Shown here piece after piece: positions 9,167 to 16,911 of a stretch of 64,000 bases of DNA. The notes beneath the pieces are model-generated. The model had not been told where the DNA came from, did no database searches, and saw only the letters and a program-made list of their open reading frames with translations. Location: positions 2,418,001 to 2,482,000 of the forward strand of contig OZ242302.1 in the NCBI GenBank assembly GCA_965208025.1, read 5' to 3'. The DNA is from Bin80 sp965208025 (lineage in GTDB: Bacteria; Bacteroidota; Rhodothermia; Rhodothermales; Bin80). The number at the start of each line of letters is the position of its first letter. The stretch's first letter is position 1. Position numbers and translations under genes: made by a program.

Positions 9167-10264
9167 ATGTCCCTCAATTGTGGTATTGTAGGACTTCCCA
9201 ACATTGGAAAATCCACACTCTTCAATGCGTTGAGTGGAGTTGGTGCTGCCGCTGCAAATTATCCATTCTGTACGATTGACCCGAATCGAGGCATCGTGCC
9301 AGTACATGATCCTCGTCTTGATCAGCTCGTGAAAGTTTCTCCATCGGATCGCGTCGTTCCAACGACCATAGAATTTGTAGATATTGCCGGATTAGTCGCT
9401 GGTGCATCTCGTGGGGAGGGGCTCGGAAATGCCTTTTTGGGACATATTCGACAAGTAGACGCAATCTTACATGTGGTTCGATGCTTTGACTCTTCAAAGG
9501 TATCACATGTTGCTGGAAACGTTGACCCAGAAAGAGATATAGGGATTGTCCAGACAGAACTCTTGCTGAAAGATCTTGAAACCGCTCAACGCTTTACCGA
9601 AAAGTGGGAGAAAGCTGCGAAAGGACTAGATGCCGAGGCGATCCAGCGAGCAGCCCTTGGATCTCGTTTGGTGACGCATCTGTCGGCGGGGAGACCCGCG
9701 CGCCTCTTGCAGGATCTCAACAAAGAAGAAGAGGGCTATGCTGCAGAATTATTTCTGTTGACCCGTAGGCCTGTTTTGTACGTCGCAAATGTCGGGGAAA
9801 AGGATTTGCCCCAAGGAAATGATTGGGCAGAACAAGTGCAACGGATCGCGGCCGATGAGCAGGCTGAATGCCTGATCCTGAGTGCCGACTTTGAAGCTCA
9901 ACTCGCCGATCTTGATGACGAAGAAAAAACTCTTTTCCTAACAGGCGAAGGACTTCATGCGAATGGGCTCCAACGACTCATTCAAGCCGCCTATACATTG
10001 CTGAATCTGATCACCTTCTTCACGCACGGTCCAAATGAGACGCGTGCGTGGACGGTGGTTAAGGGTACACGGGCGCCACAGGCAGGAGGCCAGATCCACA
10101 GCGACTTTGAGCGCGGATTCATACGGGCAGAAACCGTACAGATTGAAGACTTGGTCCGTGTCGGCTCAGAGGCCGCTGCCCGCTCAGCAGGGATCATGCG
10201 CTCGGAGGGGAAAGGCTATATCGTCCAAGATGGTGATGTAATACTTTTCCGCTTTAATGTATAA
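9167..10264 (+). CDS. ychF: Ribosome-binding ATPase YchF/OLA1 family
   Basis: YchF is an Obg-family P-loop protein that prefers ATP and binds ribosomes. The 365-residue product has G1 GLPNIGKST (8-16), the NYPFCTIDPNRG segment, G3 DIAGLVAGASRGEGLGNAFLGHIR, an NVGEKD motif in place of the NKxD GTP-specificity motif (as in YchF), and a C-terminal TGS-like domain ending in GYIVQDGDVILFRFNV. Length and order are normal. The next gene starts 20 bases downstream on the same strand. Confidence 0.95.
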   Translation: MSLNCGIVGLPNIGKSTLFNALSGVGAAAANYPFCTIDPNRGIVPVHDPRLDQLVKVSPSDRVVPTTIEFVDIAGLVAGASRGEGLGNAFLGHIRQVDAILHVVRCFDSSKVSHVAGNVDPERDIGIVQTELLLKDLETAQRFTEKWEKAAKGLDAEAIQRAALGSRLVTHLSAGRPARLLQDLNKEEEGYAAELFLLTRRPVLYVANVGEKDLPQGNDWAEQVQRIAADEQAECLILSADFEAQLADLDDEEKTLFLTGEGLHANGLQRLIQAAYTLLNLITFFTHGPNETRAWTVVKGTRAPQAGGQIHSDFERGFIRAETVQIEDLVRVGSEAAARSAGIMRSEGKGYIVQDGDVILFRFNV

Positions 10265-10283
10265 TTTTGGAAGAGGCCAAATC

Positions 10284-11072
10284 ATGTATAGACTCATTTT
10301 CTTGCTTGCTTGTTTATCCCTCCCGTGTATCAGTTGGGCGCAGTTGGATCTGAGAGCAGATTCACTTGCCCGTAAAGTGTTAGAGGCAGCTGGAGGTGCA
10401 GAGGTGTGGTCTAATGTTCCCTATGTAATTTTCAGCCAAGCCACAGAGATCAACCGCGAGCCCAATCGGATTATTCGCCATCTATGGAATCGAAAAACGA
10501 ACCAGTACCGAATGGAGCTTCCCGGCCCTGCAGGTAAGCCATATGTGGTTCTCTTTGATATTGACACACGACAGGGAACGGCATATTGGGATGGGGTGGA
10601 GTTGGAGCCACGCGAGGTTTCTCAATGGATTGAACAGGCATATCAACGGTTTGTGAATGATACATTTTGGCTCTTCGCCCCCATGTTTCTTTTTGATGCC
10701 GGAGTAGAGAGATCGTTCATTGCTGATTCATCCACTGATGCCGTTGACATTCTTCATCTTCAATTTGCCTTGCCCGACCTCGCCCCCGCGGAGGAATTTT
10801 ATCTGCAGGTAGATCGTTCCTCTGCGCAAATTCGTTCATGGAAGTATCGAGGACTAGCGGACGATCCTGAGGGGCCTTTTCGCGTTTTTGAATGGAGGCA
10901 GTTCGAGAGATATCCGACCCCCGTTGGCGACTTGCTTCTGTCCACCAGCAAGCGAGCCCTTGGACATCCATATGAAGTGGTCACCAGAGCGATTCAATTC
11001 CCTCCGGAGGTCCCAAGTAACTGGTTTACGGATGGAGTGGCTAAATTGACTCCTTCAACGGACTCTCCATAA
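10284..11072 (+). CDS. LolA-like outer-membrane lipoprotein carrier / exported lipid-binding protein
   Basis: This exported protein of about 262 residues starts at the ATG at 10284. Its signal peptide, MYRLIFLLACLSLPCISWAQ, ends in a typical Ala-Gln cleavage site. The mature part has alternating strands (YVIFSQATEINREPN, NQYRMELPGPAGKPYVVLFDI, FYLQVDRSSAQIRSWKY) that suggest a LolA/LppX-like half-barrel. The stop overlaps the ATG of a LolC/E-like permease by one base, so the two are translationally coupled, which supports a lipoprotein or lipid transfer role. The fold is inferred, since LolA sequences diverge strongly; it could be a different exported beta-sheet protein (DUF-type). Confidence 0.6.
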   Translation: MYRLIFLLACLSLPCISWAQLDLRADSLARKVLEAAGGAEVWSNVPYVIFSQATEINREPNRIIRHLWNRKTNQYRMELPGPAGKPYVVLFDIDTRQGTAYWDGVELEPREVSQWIEQAYQRFVNDTFWLFAPMFLFDAGVERSFIADSSTDAVDILHLQFALPDLAPAEEFYLQVDRSSAQIRSWKYRGLADDPEGPFRVFEWRQFERYPTPVGDLLLSTSKRALGHPYEVVTRAIQFPPEVPSNWFTDGVAKLTPSTDSP

Positions 11073-12301
11073 TGGATTACCGACTATTTATAGCGCGACG
11101 ATACTTACATAGCCGCCAGCGCATCCCATTGGTTACGATCATTTCGGGGATCTCAATGGCGGGGATCACGATCGGGGTTGCTGCACTGATCGTTGTTCTG
11201 TCAGTCATGAATGGTTTTTATGGGATCGTGCGAGATCTGTTAGTGTCAATGGATCCACATGTCCGAATTGTTTCGGAGAACGGCAGAGGATTTGCAGATG
11301 AAACGGCAGAGGAGATTGCACAGGAATCCCGGCAACTCTCTCAGGTCTTAAGTGCGGAACCTTATGTAGAGGGAAAGGCGCTGCTCATCACCCCCAATCA
11401 GTCCGACGTGAATCGGATCGTAATTGCGCGTGGTGTGGCTAGCCATGCGATGGATGCGCGAATCGTTGCAGGAGAATTTGATACGCAAGAACAGGGGATT
11501 GTCATGGGCTTTAGACTTGCGCAGCGTCTCGGTTTGTCGTCTGGCGATGATCCATCACGAGCACTGCTCTTTTCTGCCCAAGGTCTTGGGCAGATGCTTA
11601 CGCGAATCTTTTCTCCCCCGGTTGCCCATCAATTTCGGGTTAGAGGGCTCTACCAGTTGGAGGAAACCTACGATAACACGCATGTATTTATAGGAATTGA
11701 AGAAGCCCAGCAACTCTTTCACCTTAAGGGCGCTGTTACAGGGGTTGAATTGCGACTCACAGATCTGGATCAGGCCGAGGCCGTCAAGGAATCCCTTGAA
11801 TCAAAATATCCTCAGGGACTTAAGATTCAGACTTGGTACGATCTCCAGAGGTCCTTGTATGATGTCATGCGACTGGAAAAATGGGGAGCATCTCTGATCC
11901 TGATCTTGATATGTATTGTTGCCGCATTCAATATTGTAGGATCTCTGACCATGGTCGTCATTGAAAAGCGACGGGATGTTGGAATTTTGCAAGCCATGGG
12001 TGCAACCACTCGGGATATTCAAGGACTTTTTCTGATGCAGGGCGCGTTCATTGGCCTGATAGGTACAGGAGCAGGGTTTCTTATCGGCCTTGGAATCGTA
12101 TTGATTCAAAAACATTTTCAACTTGTCCCACTTCTGGGAGCAGAGTCGTTCATCATAGAGGCGTACCCTGTCTCAATTCAGTCCCTGGATTTACTCCTCA
12201 CGGGGACTGTAACAATTGGTTTATGCCTATTAGCTGCCCTATATCCGGCATGGCGCGCTGCAAGTGTTCAGCCGAGCCGAGCAGTTGCACAAGACCACTG
12301 A
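11072..12301 (+). CDS. FtsX-family ABC transporter permease, LolC/LolE-like
   Basis: The 409-residue protein has the LolCDE permease layout: a first membrane helix near residues 20-47 (VTIISGISMAGITIGVAALIVVLSVMNGF), a large periplasmic domain, and three C-terminal helices (LILILICIVAAFNIVGSLTM, GLIGTGAGFLIGLGIVLI and a segment near GTVTIGLCLLAALYPAWRA). The 'MVVIEKRRDVGILQAMGAT' loop between helices is the conserved LolC/E signature that docks with the LolD ATPase. It follows the LolA-like gene with a one-base overlap. LolD is not in the window. Confidence 0.87.
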   Translation: MDYRLFIARRYLHSRQRIPLVTIISGISMAGITIGVAALIVVLSVMNGFYGIVRDLLVSMDPHVRIVSENGRGFADETAEEIAQESRQLSQVLSAEPYVEGKALLITPNQSDVNRIVIARGVASHAMDARIVAGEFDTQEQGIVMGFRLAQRLGLSSGDDPSRALLFSAQGLGQMLTRIFSPPVAHQFRVRGLYQLEETYDNTHVFIGIEEAQQLFHLKGAVTGVELRLTDLDQAEAVKESLESKYPQGLKIQTWYDLQRSLYDVMRLEKWGASLILILICIVAAFNIVGSLTMVVIEKRRDVGILQAMGATTRDIQGLFLMQGAFIGLIGTGAGFLIGLGIVLIQKHFQLVPLLGAESFIIEAYPVSIQSLDLLLTGTVTIGLCLLAALYPAWRAASVQPSRAVAQDH

Positions 12302-12835
12302 CTTTAGAATGGCATATGACCGACAGCACGATTTCCCCCAAAAGCCTTAGATTCGACGGCAATATAGTACTCCGAATTTCGCTACAAGACTCACATTCCC
12401 AGATCCATGGAGGAAGCAATCGCTACAGGCAGAAGGTCAGATATAATGGCCATAGAAACTCTGCGACAAACGCATATACGAAGCTACCTTATGTTTCGTC
12501 CAAGACGTTAAGTTGTCAGGGCTGCCTGTCCCACGATCAATCAACTCAATTTGTTTAATGGCTCTGAATCCTAATGCCATACAGCGACAATTATGAGAAC
12601 AACTCTGCACATCCGTCTCAGCTCAAAAGAACGTATGCCCATGGACAATTCGTAAGAGAGGACCAAACCAAAAGGAACCCTTCGGATTCATTTCTTGTGT
12701 TCCCTCTCTTGATTCAATCATTCGTTTTACGTGATTAAATCGCTTCGCCAGATTACGGGGAACTCAATAGGGGAACCTCATCATACGAATCCTCATATAA
12801 GTCGGTCGCCCAAAATTAGAAAAGGGTAAATAAAA
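12302..12835. other. Intergenic region upstream of rpmB operon
   Basis: About 530 bases with only out-of-frame short open frames. I looked for tmRNA, SRP and RNase P signatures and did not find them. The end of the region (about 12790-12835) is A-rich before the rpmB start and probably contains the promoter of the ribosomal cluster. Confidence 0.4.
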
Positions 12836-13072
12836 ATGGCACGTAAAGATCAATTAACAGGCAAAAAGCCTATGTCTGGCAATCATGTCTCACATGCGCA
12901 TAACAAAACCCGTAGGCGTTTTGGTGTGAACTTGCAGACCAAGCGTTTCTATCTGCCCGAACAAAAACGTTGGGTGAAGCTAAGGGTATCAGCGAACACC
13001 ATTAAGACCATTAACAAGAATGGGATTGAGGCTGTCTTGCGTGAAGCGCGCAAGCAGGGGGCCTTGGTCTAA
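12836..13072 (+). CDS. rpmB: 50S ribosomal protein L28
   Basis: This 78-residue basic protein matches L28: GKKPMSGNHVSHAHNKTRRRFGVNLQTKRF, then WVKLRVSANTIKTINKNGI. It begins a compact cluster with rpmG and a DUF4295 gene, an arrangement characteristic of Bacteroidota. The start is preceded by an A-rich stretch and only a weak purine box, consistent with low Shine-Dalgarno use. Confidence 0.96.
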   Translation: MARKDQLTGKKPMSGNHVSHAHNKTRRRFGVNLQTKRFYLPEQKRWVKLRVSANTIKTINKNGIEAVLREARKQGALV

Positions 13073-13086
13073 ACTAATCAAGCACC

Positions 13087-13260
13087 ATGGCACGAAAGGG
13101 GAAAGACGTTCGGCTCAAAGTGATCCTTGAATGTACCGAAGCTCCTGGCACGAGCCGGTATTCTACAATCAAAAATCGACGGAATACATCGGGGAGACTC
13201 GAATTGAAAAAATATAATCCAACCCTGCGGAAACATACTCTGCATAGAGAGATCAAGTAA
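13087..13260 (+). CDS. rpmG: 50S ribosomal protein L33
   Basis: A 57-residue protein starting MARKGKDVRLKVILECTEA and ending KKYNPTLRKHTLHREIK, the classical L33 pattern (family ending 'l.kYdp.lrkHt.h.EiK'). Only one cysteine (ILEC) is present, so it is a zinc-free-type L33. It lies 14 bases after rpmB and 2 bases before the next small gene. Confidence 0.95.
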   Translation: MARKGKDVRLKVILECTEAPGTSRYSTIKNRRNTSGRLELKKYNPTLRKHTLHREIK

Positions 13261-13262
13261 GG

Positions 13263-13430
13263 ATGGCAAAAAAACAATCGTTCGGGGACAAAGTCTTGAA
13301 GCGTCGTCAAGAGCGGAAAGTGATGGCGAAGCTAATTATAGCGGAAAAGAAGCCCAATGGGAGTTTCCGCTTTAAGGAAAAAATGGTCCCTCAGCAGGAT
13401 GTGCAGTCAGAGTTGAAAGCCATCTCCTAA
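13263..13430 (+). CDS. DUF4295-like small basic protein
   Basis: A 55-residue basic protein (starts MAKKQSFGDKVLKRR, later PNGSFRFKEKMVPQQDV). Position directly after rpmG, length and the 'GsfrFkEkmV' block fit DUF4295, a Bacteroidota-specific protein encoded with L28 and L33. Function is unknown; a ribosome-associated role is inferred from operon context only. Confidence 0.75.
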   Translation: MAKKQSFGDKVLKRRQERKVMAKLIIAEKKPNGSFRFKEKMVPQQDVQSELKAIS

Positions 13431-13441
13431 ACCATCTTACT

Positions 13442-13515
13442 CGGGGCGTAGCTCAGCCCGGTAGAGCACTGCGTTTGGGACGCAGAAGTCGTCGGTTCAA
13501 ATCCGGCCGCCCCGA
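13442..13515 (+). tRNA. tRNA-Pro(UGG)
   Basis: A cloverleaf can be drawn by eye: acceptor CGGGGCG pairs with CGCCCCG, anticodon stem CTGCG/CGCAG encloses loop TTTGGGA with anticodon TGG, and the T-arm contains GGTTCAAATCC. CCA is not encoded. It is the first of three tRNA genes following the ribosomal cluster. Confidence 0.93.
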
Positions 13516-13544
13516 CAGAGCGGATCCTAGTTCTATTACATATT

Positions 13545-13822
13545 GCGCCCGTAGCTCAACTGGATAGAGCAGCGGACTTCTGCAGCACGCGGGCCGCTGG
13601 TTGGAAACGACCAGCGTGTAAGTGGTCAAATTCGGGGAAGCCTTCGGAACGACGGTTCACGGTAATCCCGAGCCAAGCCCCCCTTGGGGGAAGGTGTAGA
13701 GACTAGACGGCCACCCCTTCCTTTAGTCCTTGACTAAAAAAGGTGAAGAGATAGTCCAGGGAGTCGGGAAACCGGCACAAACCTGAATCCGCAGGTTGCA
13801 GGTTCGAGTCCTGCCGGGCGTG
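13545..13822 (+). tRNA. tRNA-Arg(UCU) interrupted by a group I intron
   Basis: Exon 1 is 13545-13581 and exon 2 is 13786-13822. The acceptor halves GCGCCCG and CGGGCGT pair (terminal G-U). The anticodon stem GCGGA/TCCGC encloses loop C-T-T-C-T-A-A once the intron is removed, giving anticodon TCT. The intron lies directly after anticodon base 36, the same class of position as in known bacterial tRNA introns. CCA is not encoded. Without splicing the gene cannot fold as a tRNA. Confidence 0.9.
13582..13785 (+). ncRNA. Group I self-splicing intron (IC3-like) in tRNA-Arg
   Basis: The 204-base insert has the catalytic-core pieces of the small tRNA introns of bacteria: a GTCAAATTCGG segment (J3/4-P4), CCGAGCCAAGC (P6/J6), GGTGTAGAGACTAGACGG (P3'/P8/P7 5' side), GATAGTCC (P7 3' side) and a final hairpin GTCGG-GAAA-CCGGC (P9 with a GNRA loop). 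Exon 1 ends in T and the intron ends in G (CACAAACCTG), as required for the 5' splice-site wobble and omega-G. These blocks closely resemble the Azoarcus tRNA-Ile intron as I remember it. No homing endonuclease is encoded. Confidence 0.92.
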
Positions 13823-13826
13823 CAAT

Positions 13827-13900
13827 GGTGACGTGGCCGAGTGGTTAGGCAGAGGCCTGCAAAGCCTTGTACGGCGGTTCGAATCCGTCCGTCACCTCCA
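13827..13900 (+). tRNA. tRNA-Cys(GCA)
   Basis: Acceptor GGTGACG pairs with CGTCACC. The anticodon arm GAGGC/GCCTT encloses CTGCAAA with anticodon GCA. The discriminator T (U73) is typical of tRNA-Cys, and an encoded CCA follows at 13898-13900. It starts only four bases after the end of the split tRNA-Arg. Confidence 0.92.
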
Positions 13901-13907
13901 ATGCCAT

Positions 13908-16094
13908 CTATTGGCCGTATGTGGCAGGCTCATGATAGAGGGCACGGTTCTGGAAGCTTGCGTAATCTTTGATAAACTGGAGCTTCACGCTTCCAACTGG
14001 GCCATTTCGGTGTTTTCCTACAATGATTTCTGCCACTCCTTCAGTAGGTTCTTTATTGTCGTCCAGTTCAATCCCGTAATAGGACGCGCGGTAAATGAAG
14101 GCGACAAGGTCGGCATCCTGCTCAATCGCCCCACTTTCACGTAAATCGGCAAGTTGCGGACGCTTATCTTTTCGATCCTCTGCATTCCGGTTCAACTGAC
14201 TGAGAGCGATGACAGGAATATCTATTTCTTTGGCCAAAGCTTTAAGGGAGCGTGAGATCGTTGCAATCTCCTGCTCTCGGTTGTCAGAGGAGCGCCCTTC
14301 CATGAGTTGGAGGTAATCTACCAGCACAAGACCAATGCCATGTTCGGATTTCAATCGACGACACTTGGCTCTAAGTTGCAAGATATCTAGCCCCGCCGAA
14401 TCATCAATAAAGATTTTGGGAATGAGGAGATCATTGGCGGCCCTTTGGATAGCCCCAAATTCCTCATGGCTCAGCTTTCCAGTTCTAGCCGCCTGGGCAT
14501 TCACTCGTGCTTCAGAGGTTAGCATTCGCTGCGCCAATTGCCGCGCACTCATCTCCAAAGAGAAAATGGCACAGCAAATAGGTTTTTTGCGATCCATTGC
14601 CGCATTTCGCGCACACGATAGAGCGAATGCAGTATTGTGGACACATACATCGGAGGCTACAAAATTGTGGGTCTCATCAATCGTTAAATCATAAACCGGG
14701 CGGGGTCCGAGAGAATCAATGCGCACAATTTCGTCATAAACGATCTGCTGCGAATTGCGAACACGACCAAGATTCTCCTCTGAACGAGTGAGTGCGACGA
14801 TCCATCCATGGGGATACTGGGATACGCGTGTCAATACACCAAATCGAAGAAACAGATGAGCGAGTTGCTGGGCCAGAAGTCCGGAGGACACGGTGATAGA
14901 TCGCCTGCCTGCAAGAAGTTGATCCAATAAATTTGCCAGATGGCGTGGAGCAAGAGAAAAAGTCCATGGAGGAAGGACCGAAACCCCGCGAGATTTGACC
15001 ATGGTACCCTGCCCATCCTGGATTGGACGGACTCCCTTTTGAGGGTGAAGAACTGCTTGAGCCAATTGACGGATTTGCGACTCGGGGACACTACGCATGC
15101 CAAAAATTGGCAATTCCCTAGGAACCGCAATCAAATGACCCGCTGAGAGTTCCCCCAAAGGTTGCCAGCCTGAGGGCGTGAGGAATGGGTGGGATAAGGT
15201 CGTTCCTACGGATCGTCCGAGGCGTGTGGTGACTCGGTAAACCGGTTTGACTCCATCATAGATATAGGCAGAAGGCGATGTGATTGAAAATCGGCAGTCC
15301 TCTCGTAAAGTCAGTAGATGGGCCTCCTGTTGGTGATAGAGATCAGCGATTCGGATTAATTGTCCATCAGATTGTAGAATTGGTGTATCTGCATCCACAC
15401 ATTTTCCCATGGAGGGGCGTCCAGCAATAATGATTAAGTCTGAGTTCTGCCATCCTCCAGTCAATCGATCAAGGTCTGCAAAGCCACTGGTGATCCCCGA
15501 GAGTTCACCACTTTGGCCCGATATATTCTGGAAATGAGTAACGGTATCCAGAATGACATCCTTCAGGTCTTGGGCAGACCGACGAACTTGGGTTTCTGAG
15601 ATGGTAAAGAGATCCGTTTCGGCCTGATCAAGAAGTTCAAAAGCATCCGTAGAAGGGTCATACGCCTCTGTAATGCGCTTCCCCATGGACTCAATCATTT
15701 TACGCAGGAGAGCTTTTTCGCTAATGATTCGGGCGTGATACTCGGTATTTGCAGTCGTGGCCAAACAATCGGCAAGAGTCTCCAGATATGGAATTCCTCC
15801 AACAAAATCAAGCTGCTTGGAGGCTTTGAGTTGTTGGGCAATTGTGATCAGATCGGTGGGTTGTCCTCTGTTGAATAAATCACAAATCACCTGATAAATT
15901 TTTGCATGCTTCGGCAGGTAAAAGGCATCTTGGGGCAAGAGGGATGAGGCAGCACTTACAGCTTCAGGATCCATCATCATGGCACCCAAGACTTGTTGCT
16001 CAACCTCAAGCGCCTGAGGTGGAACACGGCCTGAAGCGTCTTGCAAATTCTGAACAAGGACGGGCCCCCGCGGATAAGTTGGTTCAGTTTGCAT
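13908..16094 (-). CDS. dnaB: Replicative DNA helicase DnaB with in-frame intein
   Basis: DnaB is the hexameric helicase that unwinds DNA at the fork. The 728-codon frame consists of 472 residues of DnaB plus a 256-residue intein (residues 232-487). Host parts are the N-terminal primase-interacting domain (VPPQALEVEQQVLGAMM), the linker, and the RecA-like C-terminal domain with SLEMSARQLAQRM, VDYLQLM (Walker B), ALSQLNR (sensor) and the arginine-finger region KRPQLADLRESGAIEQDAD. The intein splits the Walker A loop GRPSMGK/TAFAL between K and T, so the helicase is inactive until splicing. The gene is convergent with the tRNA cluster. Confidence 0.96.
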   Translation of the reverse strand: MQTEPTYPRGPVLVQNLQDASGRVPPQALEVEQQVLGAMMMDPEAVSAASSLLPQDAFYLPKHAKIYQVICDLFNRGQPTDLITIAQQLKASKQLDFVGGIPYLETLADCLATTANTEYHARIISEKALLRKMIESMGKRITEAYDPSTDAFELLDQAETDLFTISETQVRRSAQDLKDVILDTVTHFQNISGQSGELSGITSGFADLDRLTGGWQNSDLIIIAGRPSMGKCVDADTPILQSDGQLIRIADLYHQQEAHLLTLREDCRFSITSPSAYIYDGVKPVYRVTTRLGRSVGTTLSHPFLTPSGWQPLGELSAGHLIAVPRELPIFGMRSVPESQIRQLAQAVLHPQKGVRPIQDGQGTMVKSRGVSVLPPWTFSLAPRHLANLLDQLLAGRRSITVSSGLLAQQLAHLFLRFGVLTRVSQYPHGWIVALTRSEENLGRVRNSQQIVYDEIVRIDSLGPRPVYDLTIDETHNFVASDVCVHNTAFALSCARNAAMDRKKPICCAIFSLEMSARQLAQRMLTSEARVNAQAARTGKLSHEEFGAIQRAANDLLIPKIFIDDSAGLDILQLRAKCRRLKSEHGIGLVLVDYLQLMEGRSSDNREQEIATISRSLKALAKEIDIPVIALSQLNRNAEDRKDKRPQLADLRESGAIEQDADLVAFIYRASYYGIELDDNKEPTEGVAEIIVGKHRNGPVGSVKLQFIKDYASFQNRALYHEPATYGQ
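14634..15401 (-). mobile_element. DnaB intein (256 aa) at the P-loop
   Basis: The insert starts with Cys (CVDADTPILQSDG, block A), contains the block-B TTLSHPF (T-x-x-H) and ends with blocks F and G (VYDLTIDETHNFVASDVCVHN) followed by a +1 Thr of the host. All splicing residues are present: Cys1, block-B His, penultimate His and final Asn, Thr+1. The middle (about 150 residues) has no intact LAGLIDADG pair, but it has an SSGLLAQQLAHLFLRFGVL stretch like the tail of DOD homing endonucleases. It is therefore best read as an intein with a degenerate endonuclease, splicing-competent but probably not homing. Confidence 0.93.
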
Positions 16095-16098
16095 AGGG

Positions 16099-16911
16099 TC
16101 ACAGGGGGTTCAGGTGTTCAGAATAGAGACGACTCAGTAGCTTTAAATCTTCCCAAGTTGGTCGCTTCCAACTGGGATTCCGTAATAGAGCAGCAGGATG
16201 GTAAGTCGCAAGAAGTGTCATCCCGTGATACGGATATGGCTGACCTCGAAGTTTTCCAAGTGGAGCATCAGAGGAGAGCAATGTCTGAGCAGCAATCCGG
16301 CCAAGACAAAGGATGAATTTGGGCTGGATAAATGAGATCTGTCGATAGAGTACGGGGAGATGGGCAGCAATTTCCTCTGGCAGTGGGTCACGGTTTTCAG
16401 GTGGACGAGATTTTAGAATATTCGCAATGAAGAGTTCCTCTCGAGAGAGATCAATGGCAGCCATCATTTTGTCAAGCAACTGCCCAGCCCGGCCAACGAA
16501 TGGCCGTCCCTGTCGGTCTTCTTCCGCCCCAGGTGCCTCTCCAATGAGCATAATATTGGCATTCGGGTTCCCCTCTCCAAAGACGGCGTTCGTACGCTCA
16601 TGATCAATTGAAGTCAGTTGTGTAGACTCCACATAGACTTGAAGTTGATCCAAGGACTGGATCTTATGTAAAGGGTGGTTTGCCTCCACCAGAGACATGA
16701 TCTCATGGGGCGGAGTGATCCTTGGAGACAGAGGAACAGTGGGTCCATGAATCCGCGCTTCAGTAGTGAGGCAGTCCCGGAGAGAGTGTAGCGAATGAGT
16801 CATCCAATAAAACGATTCATAGACCCTCTTACCCACTTGATGCGGTAGATACTGTTCATTTTTCGTGGAAATCAACCCATGATTCCCACGCTTCATCCCA
16901 AAGTTATCCAC
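16099..16911 (-). CDS. Uracil-DNA glycosylase, family 4-like, without the Fe-S cysteines
   Basis: The protein shows the family 4 uracil-DNA glycosylase pattern: ERTNAVFGEGNPNANIMLIGEAPGAEEDRQGRPFVGRAGQLLD (water-activating GEAPG motif), ANILKSRPPENRDPLPEEI, ILCLGRIAAQTLL and the leucine-loop region ATYHPAALLRNP with the conserved His-Pro. Family 4 enzymes normally carry four cysteines for a 4Fe-4S cluster. Here the expected positions are occupied by other residues (before ERTNAV; S in LKSRPP; H in EIAAHLPVL). The 16911 start is a GTG overlapping coaBC; an ATG at 16803 is equally possible. Confidence 0.85.
   Translation of the reverse strand: MDNFGMKRGNHGLISTKNEQYLPHQVGKRVYESFYWMTHSLHSLRDCLTTEARIHGPTVPLSPRITPPHEIMSLVEANHPLHKIQSLDQLQVYVESTQLTSIDHERTNAVFGEGNPNANIMLIGEAPGAEEDRQGRPFVGRAGQLLDKMMAAIDLSREELFIANILKSRPPENRDPLPEEIAAHLPVLYRQISFIQPKFILCLGRIAAQTLLSSDAPLGKLRGQPYPYHGMTLLATYHPAALLRNPSWKRPTWEDLKLLSRLYSEHLNPL

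Noticed and set aside
12302..12835. tmRNA-like 'ATTCGACGG' block in the gap before rpmB
   Set aside because: No matching acceptor halves, no T-arm and no tag reading frame were found, so the match is chance.
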